Below, piece after piece: positions 44,914-53,326 of a DNA stretch of 64,000 bases; the stretch's first letter is position 1; each line of letters opens with the position of its first letter. The DNA comes from Hymenobacter norwichensis DSM 15439 (lineage in GTDB: Bacteria > Bacteroidota > Bacteroidia > Cytophagales > Hymenobacteraceae), in the NCBI RefSeq assembly GCF_000420705.1, contig NZ_ATVL01000007.1:310001-374000 (forward strand), given 5' to 3'. The position numbers and the translations under genes are program-made. Under the pieces are notes generated by a model. That model made no database searches. It saw nothing but the letters and a program-made list of their open reading frames with translations, and was not told where the DNA came from.

Positions 44914-46956
44914 ATGCCACGTTTTTACTTGTTGCTACTGAGTGCGTTGGTGGGTTTTTCCGGCGTGCGGGCCCAACAGCCGGGACCTCGCCCCGGAGCT
45001 CCCAACCTCGGCGCCGATGCAGCCTTTAGTTGCGCTTTAACTCATGAGCGAGCCGCCCTTCGGCAACCGACTTCGACTGTGCGGCACCGCCAGAAAATGG
45101 ATGGCTACGACGTGAAATACTACAAGCTGGACATTGCGCTGGAAAACAACTCGCGCAACGTGAGCGGCAACGTACGAATGCTGGCCCGCACCGTACAAAC
45201 CCTCGATTCCGTGGCTTTCGAGCTGTACCCAACCTACACTATCGACTCGGTAGTGGTAAATGGGCGCCGCTCACCGGGCGTACGCCGCGCTGGCCCTGAT
45301 GCAACCGCCGCGCTGCCATCGGGGGTGGCAGCGGGCACATTGTTTAACACGCTCATCTATTACCGGGGCACTGCTCCCAGCGGGCAGTCGGCGGCTATTG
45401 GCAATGCCCTGAGTACCAACACGGCCCCCACGTATGGCGTAAGCGTGACGTGGAGTTTATCGGAGCCGTTTTCAGCGCACGAGTGGTGGCCCTGCAAGCA
45501 AGTGCTGACCGACAAAGCCGATTCGGTGGATGTGTGGGTGACAACGAGCAGCAGCAACAAAGTAGGTTCCAACGGCGTGTTGCAGCGCGTGGCGGCGCTG
45601 CCTGGCAGCAAAAGCCGCTACGAGTGGAAGCACCGCGCCAAACCCATTGCCTACTACCTTGTATCGGTGGCCGTAGCGCCTTACATCGAGTACGTCAACT
45701 ACGCCAACCCCACCGGTGGCCCCCGTATTCCGATTGTCAATTACGTGTATAACCAGGCGGCACTCAATACCTTCCAAACTGAAATAGACCGTACGCCGGG
45801 CTTTATTGAAAATTTCTCTAGCCTAGTTGGCCTCTACCCGTTTGCCACCGAAAAGTACGGCCATAGCATGGCGCCTATTGGGGGCGGAATGGAGCATCAA
45901 ACCATGACCACCCAAGACGGTTTCACGTTCACGCTCACCGCCCACGAGCTGTTCCACCAGTGGTTTGGCGACAACGTAACCTGCGGTTCGTGGGAAGATA
46001 TCTGGCTGAACGAAAGCTTTGCTTCTTACGGGGAGTATCTGGCGCTCAATGCCTTTGCGGCCACTGCTCCGCGGACAGCGCAGGATTGGATGGAGGAGGC
46101 GCAGTACTACGCCCGCTACCGCTATGCTGGTGGCGGCCAGTGGACTCCTATGCTCGGCGGCAGTGTACGCGTGCCTGATACCACCAACGTAGGTCGCATT
46201 TTTGATTACTATCTCACCTACAAAAAGGGCGCTACGGTGGTGCATATGCTGCGCTACCTGCTGAACGACGACGTGAAGTTCTTCCGGGCTTTGCGAACTT
46301 ATCAGACCACTTACTCGGGCCGTACTGCTCGCACCATCGATTTGCAGCGCATTATTGAAGCCGAAGCTGGCCGACCATTACAGTACTTTTTCGACCAGTG
46401 GTATGCTGGACAGGGCTACCCCACCTTCAACGTCCGTTGGAACCAAGTGGGCCAGAATCTATACCTACGCAACACTGAAACCGTGAGTATGGGCACTATC
46501 ACGCCCTTTTTCGATACCGAACTGGACTATCGGCTAGTTTTCACCGATAACACCACCCAAACCTTGCGGTTGCGGCAAAACCAGATGGTGTCCTCCTTTA
46601 GCATACCTGTTGCTAAAACGGTGGTGCGCCTTGAAGTAGACCCTAACCAATGGATTTTGAAAGGCGACGGCACAACCCTGCGCGACAACAGCCTGGTGCT
46701 GAGTAGTAGGGCCACTGCTGCTATTGCGCCCTTAAAGGTGTACCCCAATCCGTGCCGTGAAACGTTGATGCTAGCGGACCTCGCCACCCGCGCCGAGGCA
46801 GAAGTAACAGATGCCACCGGCCGCGTATTACTTCGCCAAACCGTGAGCACCCTAGCTGCTCAACTCGACACTCGCCGCCTAGCGGCTGGCCTCTACCACC
46901 TGCGTCTCACTGCATCCGACGGGGTCGTTTCGTTGGCCCGATTCGTGCGAGAATAG
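44914..46956 (+). CDS. Secreted M1-family zinc aminopeptidase with T9SS tail
   Basis: A 680-aa exported peptidase. Signal MPRFYLLLLSALVGFSGVRAQ. The M1 catalytic domain has GGMEHQTMT (the GxMEN-type substrate loop, here MEH), the zinc motif HELFHQWFG and the downstream Glu in WLNESFASYGE, all intact, so it should remove N-terminal residues. The C-terminal 80 residues (LKVYPNPCRETLMLADL to GVVSLARFVRE) form a type A T9SS sorting domain, so it is released or attached on the cell surface. Codon use and GC are normal. A hairpin terminator follows. Divergent from the type B surface protein. Confidence 0.95.
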   Translation: MPRFYLLLLSALVGFSGVRAQQPGPRPGAPNLGADAAFSCALTHERAALRQPTSTVRHRQKMDGYDVKYYKLDIALENNSRNVSGNVRMLARTVQTLDSVAFELYPTYTIDSVVVNGRRSPGVRRAGPDATAALPSGVAAGTLFNTLIYYRGTAPSGQSAAIGNALSTNTAPTYGVSVTWSLSEPFSAHEWWPCKQVLTDKADSVDVWVTTSSSNKVGSNGVLQRVAALPGSKSRYEWKHRAKPIAYYLVSVAVAPYIEYVNYANPTGGPRIPIVNYVYNQAALNTFQTEIDRTPGFIENFSSLVGLYPFATEKYGHSMAPIGGGMEHQTMTTQDGFTFTLTAHELFHQWFGDNVTCGSWEDIWLNESFASYGEYLALNAFAATAPRTAQDWMEEAQYYARYRYAGGGQWTPMLGGSVRVPDTTNVGRIFDYYLTYKKGATVVHMLRYLLNDDVKFFRALRTYQTTYSGRTARTIDLQRIIEAEAGRPLQYFFDQWYAGQGYPTFNVRWNQVGQNLYLRNTETVSMGTITPFFDTELDYRLVFTDNTTQTLRLRQNQMVSSFSIPVAKTVVRLEVDPNQWILKGDGTTLRDNSLVLSSRATAAIAPLKVYPNPCRETLMLADLATRAEAEVTDATGRVLLRQTVSTLAAQLDTRRLAAGLYHLRLTASDGVVSLARFVRE

Positions 46957-46984
46957 GACGAAAGACATCAGTTGATTTACGCAC

Positions 46985-47020
46985 AAGCCCTTGGCAACGC
47001 TATAATTGTCAAGGGCTTTT
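46985..47020 (+). terminator. Terminator of the M1 peptidase gene
   Basis: AAGCCCTTGGCAA (46985-46997) pairs with TTGTCAAGGGCTT (47006-47018) with one wobble pair, followed by TTTA. It lies 29 bp past the stop. Confidence 0.8.
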
Positions 47021-47048
47021 AGCGTTTTAAAGCGAGAGTTCGGGCTTC

Positions 47049-47681
47049 TTAGCCCTTATAATATTCATTGATGAGCGCCTGCACCTCAGGCGGTGCAGTA
47101 GGCATATCAAGTGCCGCGGCCATCAGCTCATCGAAGGAGTGGGCCGGCGTAAAGATGTCGTCCTGATAAGCGTTGCTGGTGAACCGAATGAAGCCCGGCT
47201 GCTCGTTGATACTAACCAAATCTATAGTGACGGTGCCGAACTGCTGCACGCAGCGCCCGGTGTAGGAACAATCGTTGGGTAGCGGCTTCAGGAAGTGCTT
47301 TTCGATGGTTTCGGTGTACCGCTCGTGAGGTAAGATTCGCCGGTCGGAGGTAGAAAGGTGGTAACCCAACGCCAGCACCCGGTCACGAAGCAAATCGAAG
47401 AAATGGCGGAAGTTACCGGGTCCGATGCTGGGGTCGTAGAAAAATACCGCACCCTTGCGGCCCGCTTCCGAAAGCAGTTGCACCCGTAGCCCCTGGCCCT
47501 GCACGCCCGCTTTCTGAAAGTGGTAGGCCTTAAAATAAGGGCCCGCCCAGTTTAGGTACACCTGCTGCTTTACCCACTGGACGTGTCTGCGAACCTCAGC
47601 CGGGGTGCGGCGCAGGGGCTGCCACTCGGTGGAGGCAGGAGCCGAGGGCGAGGCGAAAAGACGTTTAAGAAAAGGGTGCAA
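47049..47681 (-). CDS. Conserved-looking protein of unknown function
   Basis: A 210-aa soluble protein without a signal. It has features of a real gene: full-length GC-rich codon use and a clear start (MHPFLKRLFASPSAPASTEW). The middle contains LLSEAGRKGAVFFYDPSIGPG, LLRDRVLALGYHLSTSDR and CSYTGRCVQQFGTVTIDLV, with two Cys four residues apart. No family is recognised, though the mixed alpha/beta pattern would suit a small nucleotide- or metal-binding fold. It is single and convergent with the M1 peptidase gene. Confidence 0.7.
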   Translation of the reverse strand: MHPFLKRLFASPSAPASTEWQPLRRTPAEVRRHVQWVKQQVYLNWAGPYFKAYHFQKAGVQGQGLRVQLLSEAGRKGAVFFYDPSIGPGNFRHFFDLLRDRVLALGYHLSTSDRRILPHERYTETIEKHFLKPLPNDCSYTGRCVQQFGTVTIDLVSINEQPGFIRFTSNAYQDDIFTPAHSFDELMAAALDMPTAPPEVQALINEYYKG

Positions 47682-47783
47682 GGTGGTGTGGGGCAGTATG
47701 AGGAAAGAACACCAGCCTGCGCAAATGGTTTCGGTAGCTACCGTACACTAACTCCATAAAAACGCAGAAAAGGGGCCGAAAAA

Positions 47784-47820
47784 GCAGAAGGCAAGCCCCG
47801 TGCCGGAGCTTGCCTTCTGC
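47784..47820 (-). terminator. Terminator of the first DUF2147 gene
   Basis: GCAGAAGGCAAGC (47784-47796) pairs perfectly with GCTTGCCTTCTGC (47808-47820); on the minus strand TTTTTCGG follows. 31 bp past the stop at 47852. Confidence 0.85.
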
Positions 47821-47851
47821 AATAAAACCCGAAAAATACTAGTTCGGGTGG

Positions 47852-48322
47852 TTACTCTGCCCCCGGTTTCGTGGCCTTCACTCGCTGCCAGTAGTGCGAC
47901 TTGCCCATCATCGAAAAACCAATGTAGCCCTTTACTTCCAGCCGGTCTTTGCCGGCCGGCGCCACGTAGCAGGAGTAGGTGCGGCCGTTTTCAGGGTCAT
48001 AGATTTTGCCGTCTTCCCACCGGTCGTTGCTGGGGTTATAAGTGAGGCGTTCCAGCACCGTTAGGTTAAGTAGTGGCCGGGTCTTCTGGTTGGGTTCAGG
48101 ATGATGCTCATCAAGGCGGGGCTTGCCGTTGGCGTCGGTCGGCTGGCGCAGCCACACTAGGCGGCCACACAACTCCTCGCCGCAGCGGTACAATTCGATG
48201 TGTGAGTCGCCGGTATCATCGGCCCACACGCCCAGGGGTACAACTGGTGGCGCGGCGGTTTGGGCGCTAGCCGAACGGAATAAAGCCGCAATAAATAGAA
48301 CAAGGAGTAGCGTGTATTTCAC
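47852..48322 (-). CDS. DUF2147 exported protein (copy A)
   Basis: A 156-aa exported beta-barrel-like protein of unknown function, common in Bacteroidota and Proteobacteria. Signal MKYTLLLVLFIAALFRSASA. The family pattern is clear: GVWADDTGDSHIELYRCG, LCGRLVWLRQP, WEDGKIYDPENGRTYSCYV and VKGYIGFSMMGKSHYWQRV. Two Cys in CGEELCG could form a disulfide. Paralogous to the neighbouring copy at 48454-48894. Role unproved. Confidence 0.92.
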   Translation of the reverse strand: MKYTLLLVLFIAALFRSASAQTAAPPVVPLGVWADDTGDSHIELYRCGEELCGRLVWLRQPTDANGKPRLDEHHPEPNQKTRPLLNLTVLERLTYNPSNDRWEDGKIYDPENGRTYSCYVAPAGKDRLEVKGYIGFSMMGKSHYWQRVKATKPGAE

Positions 48323-48393
48323 AGCAGAACAGTAGGTTGGCAGAGCAGGACACCGCTGATTTTCAATGGCTCAGCCGGGTAAGATAGTAAAAA

Positions 48394-48425
48394 AGCGACG
48401 CCCCCGCCGGAGCAGGAACGTCGCT
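48394..48425 (-). terminator. Terminator of the second DUF2147 gene
   Basis: AGCGACG (48394-48400) pairs with CGTCGCT (48419-48425); inner CCCCCGCC and GGAGC add pairing. On the minus strand TTTTTTAC follows. It lies 29 bp past the stop at 48454. Confidence 0.75.
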
Positions 48426-48453
48426 GATTATACGCGGTACAACTGAATAGGGG

Positions 48454-48894
48454 CTATTTCACCCGTGTCCAGGCCTGCGACTTGCCAATCATGGAGAAGC
48501 CGATGTAGCCTTTCACCTCCATCGAGTTAGCATTGTTCATCTTCATATAGCAGGAGTAAGTCTTGCCGCTTTCTGGGTCGTAAATCTTACCATCATCCCA
48601 CTTGTTGTCGTCGTCGTACTCAAAGCCTTGCATGAACACGAGGCCTAACCGAGGGCGGTTGCGTAGCTTGGGGTCGGGGTTCATCGAGTCGGTTTTGGGC
48701 TTGCCGGTTTTGGGGTCATTGGGCACCGTAAGGGTCACAATCTTACCGCACAGCTTATCGCCGCACTTATAGATTTCAAAGGTGGCCTTTTTCTCGGCGT
48801 TAGTCCAGATACCCAGCGGCGACAATGTTTGAGCGGAGGCTACGCCCAGGCTGCCCAGCAGGCAGGTCAGACACAGGAAGAGGAATTTTTTCAT
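48454..48894 (-). CDS. DUF2147 exported protein (copy B)
   Basis: A 146-aa paralogue of the previous gene. Signal MKKFLFLCLTCLLGSLGVASA. It keeps IWTNAEKKATFEIYKCG, LCGKIVTLTVP, WDDGKIYDPESGKTYSCYM and VKGYIGFSMIGKSQAWTRV. It differs from copy A in the middle loop and has a slightly shorter C-terminus. Each has its own terminator, so they are separate units from a duplication. Copies with divergent loops may have different ligands; that is inference. Confidence 0.92.
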   Translation of the reverse strand: MKKFLFLCLTCLLGSLGVASAQTLSPLGIWTNAEKKATFEIYKCGDKLCGKIVTLTVPNDPKTGKPKTDSMNPDPKLRNRPRLGLVFMQGFEYDDDNKWDDGKIYDPESGKTYSCYMKMNNANSMEVKGYIGFSMIGKSQAWTRVK

Positions 48895-49540
48895 GGAAAA
48901 ATAAAGTGGGAGTGAGGTTGTCGAGAAAAAGATAGGAGAAAACTTCAGAAAATGCGCTGCCGCCCATGTCGGTCCCGGTTAACGCCACTAGGCAAGTTTG
49001 GCGCCAACCTCTCAGCAAGCATCCACAAAGCCTTTGACGTAGTACGGAAGCCGGAAGTTGTACCGCCCGAGCTCCACAGTGAATTGCTACTATAAAACGT
49101 TTATAAACAGTGAAATAGGTATTGCGCCAAACGACGAGTTGACCACCAAGCAAAACGGCGCTTACTATCATTACCCAACAATCAACGCTAATTTGGGATG
49201 ATAGGACCTAATAGCAGCAGCTGAAATTTCGTTGGAAATTGTTGAGCTTGGGTAGGGTTATGGTTTGCAGAGTACTACGGCTTTAAGGAAATCATGGCAG
49301 AGCCAATGCATACGATTCATTAGATTTTATTTATATTATCTAAGGCTGAAGGGTTTACACATCTAAAGAGGATATCTGCTTACTTCGCGCTTAAAGCGGG
49401 TTAGTACATGCCTTCCAGTAGGTAGAGTAACTGTAATGAAAAGATAACTTTTCGGCTATAAGACCAGCCATTCGGGTACGGTAGTTTTGCTGCGTATTTG
49501 CCAATGGCCTATCGTGTAGAAAGGCAAATCTTCGAGTTGT
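48895..49540. other. Intergenic region with AT-rich 3' part
   Basis: About 650 bp. No protein-coding pattern stands out on either strand. The part from about 49190 to 49440 is AT-rich, like the 24 kb island. A minus-strand frame through 49456-49713 is open but reads without family pattern. No tRNA or structured RNA was recognised. Confidence 0.4.
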
Positions 49541-49822
49541 ATGCCCCTTGCCGAATTTGAACCTTGTCCTTCTACCGTGGTAATAAAGCGGTTTCTGGCG
49601 TACCCGTCGTCAAGCCAGCTAGCAATTCTACACCAACTGCGGTGGACGCTTTTCCCCGAGGGCCTCTTCTCGCAGGTGCCTGCGGCGGAGTGGCTGCGGC
49701 TACTCCGCCTCACCGACCCCCTGATTCAGTACACCAAAGCCCGGCAGCAGGATCTATACCAGGTGGGCGAGGGGCGGCAGTTGCTGCTGCTGCTGGTTGG
49801 GCACTACCTGGATATTCATTGA
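49541..49822 (+). CDS. Small protein of unknown function
   Basis: A 93-aa protein. Start MPLAEFEPCPSTVVIKRFLA, middle LHQLRWTLFPEGLFSQVPAAE, end rich in Leu/Gln (QLLLLLVGHYLDIH). Codons favour G/C at the third position in the second half, which supports it as a real gene, although the minus strand also has an open frame here. No signal, no recognised family. A TAG is directly upstream in frame, so the start is fixed to the ATG at 49541. Confidence 0.5.
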   Translation: MPLAEFEPCPSTVVIKRFLAYPSSSQLAILHQLRWTLFPEGLFSQVPAAEWLRLLRLTDPLIQYTKARQQDLYQVGEGRQLLLLLVGHYLDIH

Positions 49823-50016
49823 AGAGCTGCATTGGTAAGCAGGAAACGGCAGTAGCAAGGCCATCCATCCATCAGCTATACGGCCACTATCCTGAAAAGA
49901 CTGGAAGTGCAGATGTCTTGTAAAAACAAAAGTCCTGAACCTCAGCGTAATGACAGTGAATAGCGCCTAGCGCTTCAAAAAAAGCCATTTTTATTTTGAA
50001 CCATCACGGGGGCTTT
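49823..50016. other. Intergenic region before the RNA candidate
   Basis: The first 190 bp after the small gene hold no gene that I recognise. The end carries TTTTG at about 49994-49998 as a possible -33 box for the segment that follows. Confidence 0.35.
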
Positions 50017-50024
50017 TAACTTTA
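49995..50024 (+). promoter_or_regulatory. Candidate promoter of the 50.0-50.4 kb RNA
   Basis: TTTG (49995-49998) and TAACTTTA (50017-50024, seven of eight to TAnnTTTG) are spaced by 18 nt, as in Bacteroidota promoters. Transcription would start near 50030. Confidence 0.4.
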
Positions 50025-50120
50025 CCTTCCGTAGCGAGTGCTACAGCCCCGCCCAAGCAGCCCTAAGGTGCTGGGAGGCGCGGCCGGGGTTATGTCGAAC
50101 GTAAAGAAAGGAGGTACAAA

Positions 50121-50192
50121 ATGTCTGATAGTCCCAAACGAATCCTGCCAAGCCTGTCGAATGTAGTCTGCTTCACCGCCGGACGCGCTTAA
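50121..50192 (+). CDS. 23-codon ORF with strong Shine-Dalgarno
   Basis: ATG at 50121 to TAA at 50190-50192 encodes MSDSPKRILPSLSNVVCFTA, then GRA. It is preceded by AAAGGAGGT at 50107-50115 with 6 nt between the last G of GGAGG and the ATG, an ideal Shine-Dalgarno in a phylum where such sequences are rare. This suggests a leader peptide, a small secreted or regulatory peptide, or chance. No family is recognised. A minus-strand frame of 66 codons overlaps it and has less support. Confidence 0.35.
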   Translation: MSDSPKRILPSLSNVVCFTAGRA

Positions 50193-50312
50193 CAACAGCT
50201 TTCGCGCGGAAAAACGCCCCATTTGGCTTTTTCCCGCATTCTGGCAAGGTCTTACACATAGGATGACGGGGCTGTACCCCAGACTCGTCGCTTGGTAAGA
50301 TTTGAAGGATTA

Positions 50313-50371
50313 GATGCCCGATTCGCCCAGCAGCCTCTCAACTGAGGTTCTGCATAGGCGGATCGGGCATC
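50313..50371 (+). terminator. Strong hairpin at the end of the RNA candidate
   Basis: GATGCCCGATTCGCC (50313-50327) pairs with GGCGGATCGGGCATC (50357-50371) with one G-T wobble; the inner part (CAGCAGCCTC/GAGGTTCTG) pairs again. It is followed by GCTCTTTTA. Reads as a plus-strand terminator; on the minus strand it could end the NlpC/P60 transcript. Confidence 0.7.
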
Positions 50372-50461
50372 GCTCTTTTACAAGAGTAACCGAGCAAGTG
50401 AGTAACGGAGTAATTGTTCTAACAGTGAAGCTGAGCATTCAGAACAATTTCTTAGCTACTC
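50372..50461. other. Short gap, nothing recognised
   Basis: The 90 bp between the hairpin and the NlpC/P60 stop codon contain no gene. Confidence 0.3.
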
Positions 50462-51016
50462 TTATAGCACCCGGCGTACGGACATGAAACGCCGCTCGTA
50501 GTCGGTGCCTTCCACCTGGCTTATTTTCACGCCCGATTCGCGGCGGGCCGAGGAGGAGTGAATGAAACGTAGCGGCTGACCGGGCTCGGAAACCACAATA
50601 CCCGCGTGGCCGGGCGTAGTAGCCGTAGCGGCGGTGCCCGTAAATACTACAATGTCGCCGCGGCGGGCTTGTTCGCGCGGTACCTGCCGGCCCACCGAAA
50701 TTAGCAGGCTGGTGGAGTGTGGCATGGCTACGTCGAACTCGTTGAACACGTACTGCACAAACCCCGAGCAATCGAAGCCGGTAGCAGGTGTGTTGCCGGC
50801 GTAGCGGTAGCTGATGCCTAACTGGCGCATGGCAAAGCCTACCACACTATCGGCGCGGGTAGCGGCCCGTGGGCTCACCCATGCCGTGCGCTGCACGGGT
50901 AATTCCGCCACTGAGGCTCGGGGAACCGGCGAGAAGGCCAGCCGCCATTTCGGCCAGCCAAACATAGCAAGCATCACCAGCGAGAGAGCAATAAAGGTTA
51001 TCCAGACGTAGCGCAT
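50462..51016 (-). CDS. NlpC/P60 cell-wall hydrolase
   Basis: A 184-aa cysteine peptidase acting on peptidoglycan peptides. The start at 51016 gives MRYVWITFIALSLVMLAMFG, an N-terminal anchor or signal; an earlier in-frame start adds 11 residues and is rejected. The catalytic Cys is in DCSGF, with His in HAGIV and a further His (FIHSSSARR). All three are present. It should cut the gamma-D-Glu to diaminopimelate bond. Single gene on the minus strand. Confidence 0.92.
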   Translation of the reverse strand: MRYVWITFIALSLVMLAMFGWPKWRLAFSPVPRASVAELPVQRTAWVSPRAATRADSVVGFAMRQLGISYRYAGNTPATGFDCSGFVQYVFNEFDVAMPHSTSLLISVGRQVPREQARRGDIVVFTGTAATATTPGHAGIVVSEPGQPLRFIHSSSARRESGVKISQVEGTDYERRFMSVRRVL

Positions 51017-51291
51017 CGAAAGGCTAATAACGGAGAGAAGAAGCGGCAAATTTGCTTCCCTAACGGTGGAGTTTGGGGGCGGGTTCCGGCGGTGGGTAAT
51101 GGCTGGAATGGCACAAGTGTTATTCTGACCTGCGTAGCCGCCACCACAACGCCCGCCGCGGAATGAGTTGCGAAGCTGTCAGGAAAAGGCAATTTCAGTG
51201 TTAGGTTGCAGCCCTGCCCGGTTTTCGCCGTTCTTTGCGGCAAACCCGGCCGTGCTAATAGCCGGGGCCACTCACTTATTCACTTTCCTGC

Positions 51292-53091
51292 ATGAAGTCT
51301 TTTCGTCTCCGCCGGCTTGCGGCGCTGGGGTTGCTGCTGCTGCTGACTGGCTTACGCCCGGCGCTGGCCGCTCCTACGTTGCGCTACACGCTGGCTATGC
51401 CGGCTCCCCAAACTCATTACTTTGAAGTTGGCATGACCCTTAATGGGTTTGGCAAGCCGTACACCGACTTAAAAATGCCCGTTTGGGCTCCCGGCTCTTA
51501 CTTGGTGCGCGAGTTTGCCCGGCACGTAGAGGCTTTCGAGGCCAAAGCTGGTAGCACCACGCTGCGCACCGAAAAAATCAACAAAAACACCTGGCGCGTG
51601 TATCACCCTAAGTCGAAAGACTTTACGGTGCGCTACGATGTATATGCCTACGAGCTGAGCGTGCGCACCAGCTTCCTCGATGCCGCCCACGGCTACGTGA
51701 ACGGCACCAGCGTATTCATGTACCCCGCCGATGGCAAAGAGCTAGCCAGCACCCTGCAAGTGCAGCCCGCTACTGGTTGGGCGCAGGTAAGCACCAGCCT
51801 TAAGCCGGCAGGCGGACAGTTCACGTACGCGTCTTCCAACTACGATGAGCTAGCCGATTCGCCCATTGAAATCGGTAACCACAAGGTGCTGAGCTTCGAG
51901 GCCAACGGCACGCCGCATACGGTTGCCATGTTCGGCAGCGCCAAATACGACGAAACCAAAGTGCTCAACGACATGAAGCGGGTGTGCGAAGAAGCGCACC
52001 GCGTGGTGGGCAAAAATCCGCTGGACCGCTACGTGTTCATCGTGCACAACATCGAGCGGGGCACCGGTGGCCTGGAGCACCTCTACTCTACCACCCTTTC
52101 TGTTTCGCGCAATGCCTATACTACCGACGCTGGCTATAAAGGCTTCCTGGGCCTGGTAGCGCACGAGTATTTCCACCTCTGGAATGTGAAGCGCATCCGT
52201 CCGGTGGCCCTCGGGCCATTCGACTACGACAATGAGAACTACACGCACATGCTGTGGGTGAGCGAAGGCGGCACCAGCTACTTCGGCGACCTTATCGTGC
52301 ACCGGGCCGGTTTTGTGAACCCGGACGAGTACTTGGCTAGCACTAGTGCCGGCATCACGCAAGTGGAGAATACGCCCGGCAACAAAGTACAGTCGGCCGC
52401 CGAGTCCAGCTTCGACGCCTGGATTAAGGGGTACCGGCCCAACGAAAACTCCAACAACACCGGCATCAGCTACTACAATAAAGGAGAGCTAATTGGAGCC
52501 ATGCTGGATTTGATGATCATCAACGAAACCAAAGGCCAGAAGCACCTCGATGACGTGATGCGCTACCTCTACGACGAGTACTACGTGCAGAAAAAGCGTG
52601 GCTTCACCGACGAGGAGTACCAAGTTGCGGTAGCCAAAGTAGCCGGCCGCCGCTTCGACGACTTTTTCCGCCGCTATGTGTACGGCACCGAAATGCTGCC
52701 CTATGATACCGTGCTGGGCTACGCCGGCCTGAAGTTGAGCAAGGCTCCCGTTTCGTCGGATGCAGCTCTGGGCGCTACGGTTAGCACCGCCGGCGGCAAG
52801 CTGACCGTCACGAGCACCCAGCGCAACGGCAGCGCCTGGCAGGGTGGCCTCAATGTGAACGACGAACTACTGGCCCTCGACGGTAGCCGTCTCACCGAAG
52901 ACCCCAGCAAGCAGCTAGCTAGCCGCCCGGCCGGTACGCAAGTGAAAATGACCGTCTCACGTGACGGCCGACTTAAGGAGCTAACGTTCCCGCTGCTGGC
53001 CAGCACGGCCATGCGCTACCGCATCGAGCAGGTAACCAGCCCAACGCCCGAGCAGCAAACGGTGTTGAGTAAGTGGTTGTCAATAAGATAA
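51292..53091 (+). CDS. M61-family glycyl aminopeptidase with PDZ domain
   Basis: A 599-aa exported peptidase. Signal MKSFRLRRLAALGLLLLLTG. The M61 catalytic domain carries the zinc motif HEYFHLWNV and the downstream Glu in VSEGGTSYFGD, both intact; the family releases Gly or Ala from peptide N-termini. A PDZ domain (about 505-560; GSAWQGGLNVNDELLALDG) follows, typical of this family. The N-terminal 180 residues form the beta domain seen in M61 enzymes. Start at 51292 is the only one giving the signal. A terminator follows. Confidence 0.95.
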   Translation: MKSFRLRRLAALGLLLLLTGLRPALAAPTLRYTLAMPAPQTHYFEVGMTLNGFGKPYTDLKMPVWAPGSYLVREFARHVEAFEAKAGSTTLRTEKINKNTWRVYHPKSKDFTVRYDVYAYELSVRTSFLDAAHGYVNGTSVFMYPADGKELASTLQVQPATGWAQVSTSLKPAGGQFTYASSNYDELADSPIEIGNHKVLSFEANGTPHTVAMFGSAKYDETKVLNDMKRVCEEAHRVVGKNPLDRYVFIVHNIERGTGGLEHLYSTTLSVSRNAYTTDAGYKGFLGLVAHEYFHLWNVKRIRPVALGPFDYDNENYTHMLWVSEGGTSYFGDLIVHRAGFVNPDEYLASTSAGITQVENTPGNKVQSAAESSFDAWIKGYRPNENSNNTGISYYNKGELIGAMLDLMIINETKGQKHLDDVMRYLYDEYYVQKKRGFTDEEYQVAVAKVAGRRFDDFFRRYVYGTEMLPYDTVLGYAGLKLSKAPVSSDAALGATVSTAGGKLTVTSTQRNGSAWQGGLNVNDELLALDGSRLTEDPSKQLASRPAGTQVKMTVSRDGRLKELTFPLLASTAMRYRIEQVTSPTPEQQTVLSKWLSIR

Positions 53092-53110
53092 TTGAAGAGA
53101 CCTAATTGAT

Positions 53111-53159
53111 TGCATAAAAAGCCCCGCCTGGAAAAATCAGGTGGGGCTTTTTTTATGCA
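53111..53159 (+). terminator. Terminator of the M61 gene
   Basis: TGCATAAAAAGCCCCGCCTG (53111-53130) pairs with 53138-53159 with one wobble and a seven-base T run, loop GAAAAAT. It lies 20 bp past the stop. Confidence 0.93.
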
Positions 53160-53187
53160 GTAAGATGTAGAACTTTAAAAGTTAGCC

Positions 53188-53280
53188 GTCATGCTAAGCT
53201 TGTCGAAGCATCTCTACCGCTTTGTCTCCACGTCGGGATCTACCACTGTGGGAGAGATGCTTCGGCAAGCTCAGTATGAC
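53188..53280. repeat. Palindromic repeat, 28-bp arms
   Basis: GTCATGCTAAGCTTGTCGAA is the start of the left arm (53188-53215); the right arm 53253-53280 is complementary with three differences, all wobble-compatible. Centre 37 nt. It belongs to the GTCATGC/GCATGAC family also at 5531-5617 and 11643-11677. Confidence 0.85.
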
Positions 53281-53326
53281 CGTCAGCTTTGGTTTCTTCC
53301 TCTACACAGCGTCGCAGTTAGCTTCT

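Larger units (their letters stand above)
50030..50371 (+). ncRNA. Candidate structured RNA or leader transcript
   Basis: From about 50030 the plus strand can form a small hairpin GTAGC-GAGT-GCTAC (50031-50044). A larger GC-rich stem follows, around 50047-50089, then the short ORF at 50121-50192. Further pairing occurs at about 50260-50290 (GACGGGG ... CCCC ... CGTC), and a strong hairpin closes the segment at 50313-50371. No known family (tmRNA, RNase P, SRP, 6S, riboswitch) matches by eye. The evidence is structural only, with no conservation test. Confidence 0.35.

Noticed and set aside
49456..49713. 85-codon minus-strand frame overlapping the 93-aa gene
   Set aside because: The first half is Arg/Ser-rich shadow sequence; the plus-strand frame has better codon use. 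Its last 30 residues look somewhat protein-like, so the rejection is not absolute.
50022..50222. 66-codon minus-strand frame over the RNA candidate
   Set aside because: No recognisable protein pattern, and the plus strand has a strong Shine-Dalgarno and hairpins; kept only as an alternative.
50030..50371. tmRNA, RNase P RNA or SRP RNA
   Set aside because: None of the conserved segments of these RNAs (tag codons, GAAAGTCCGG-type core, GNAR loop of SRP) is present.
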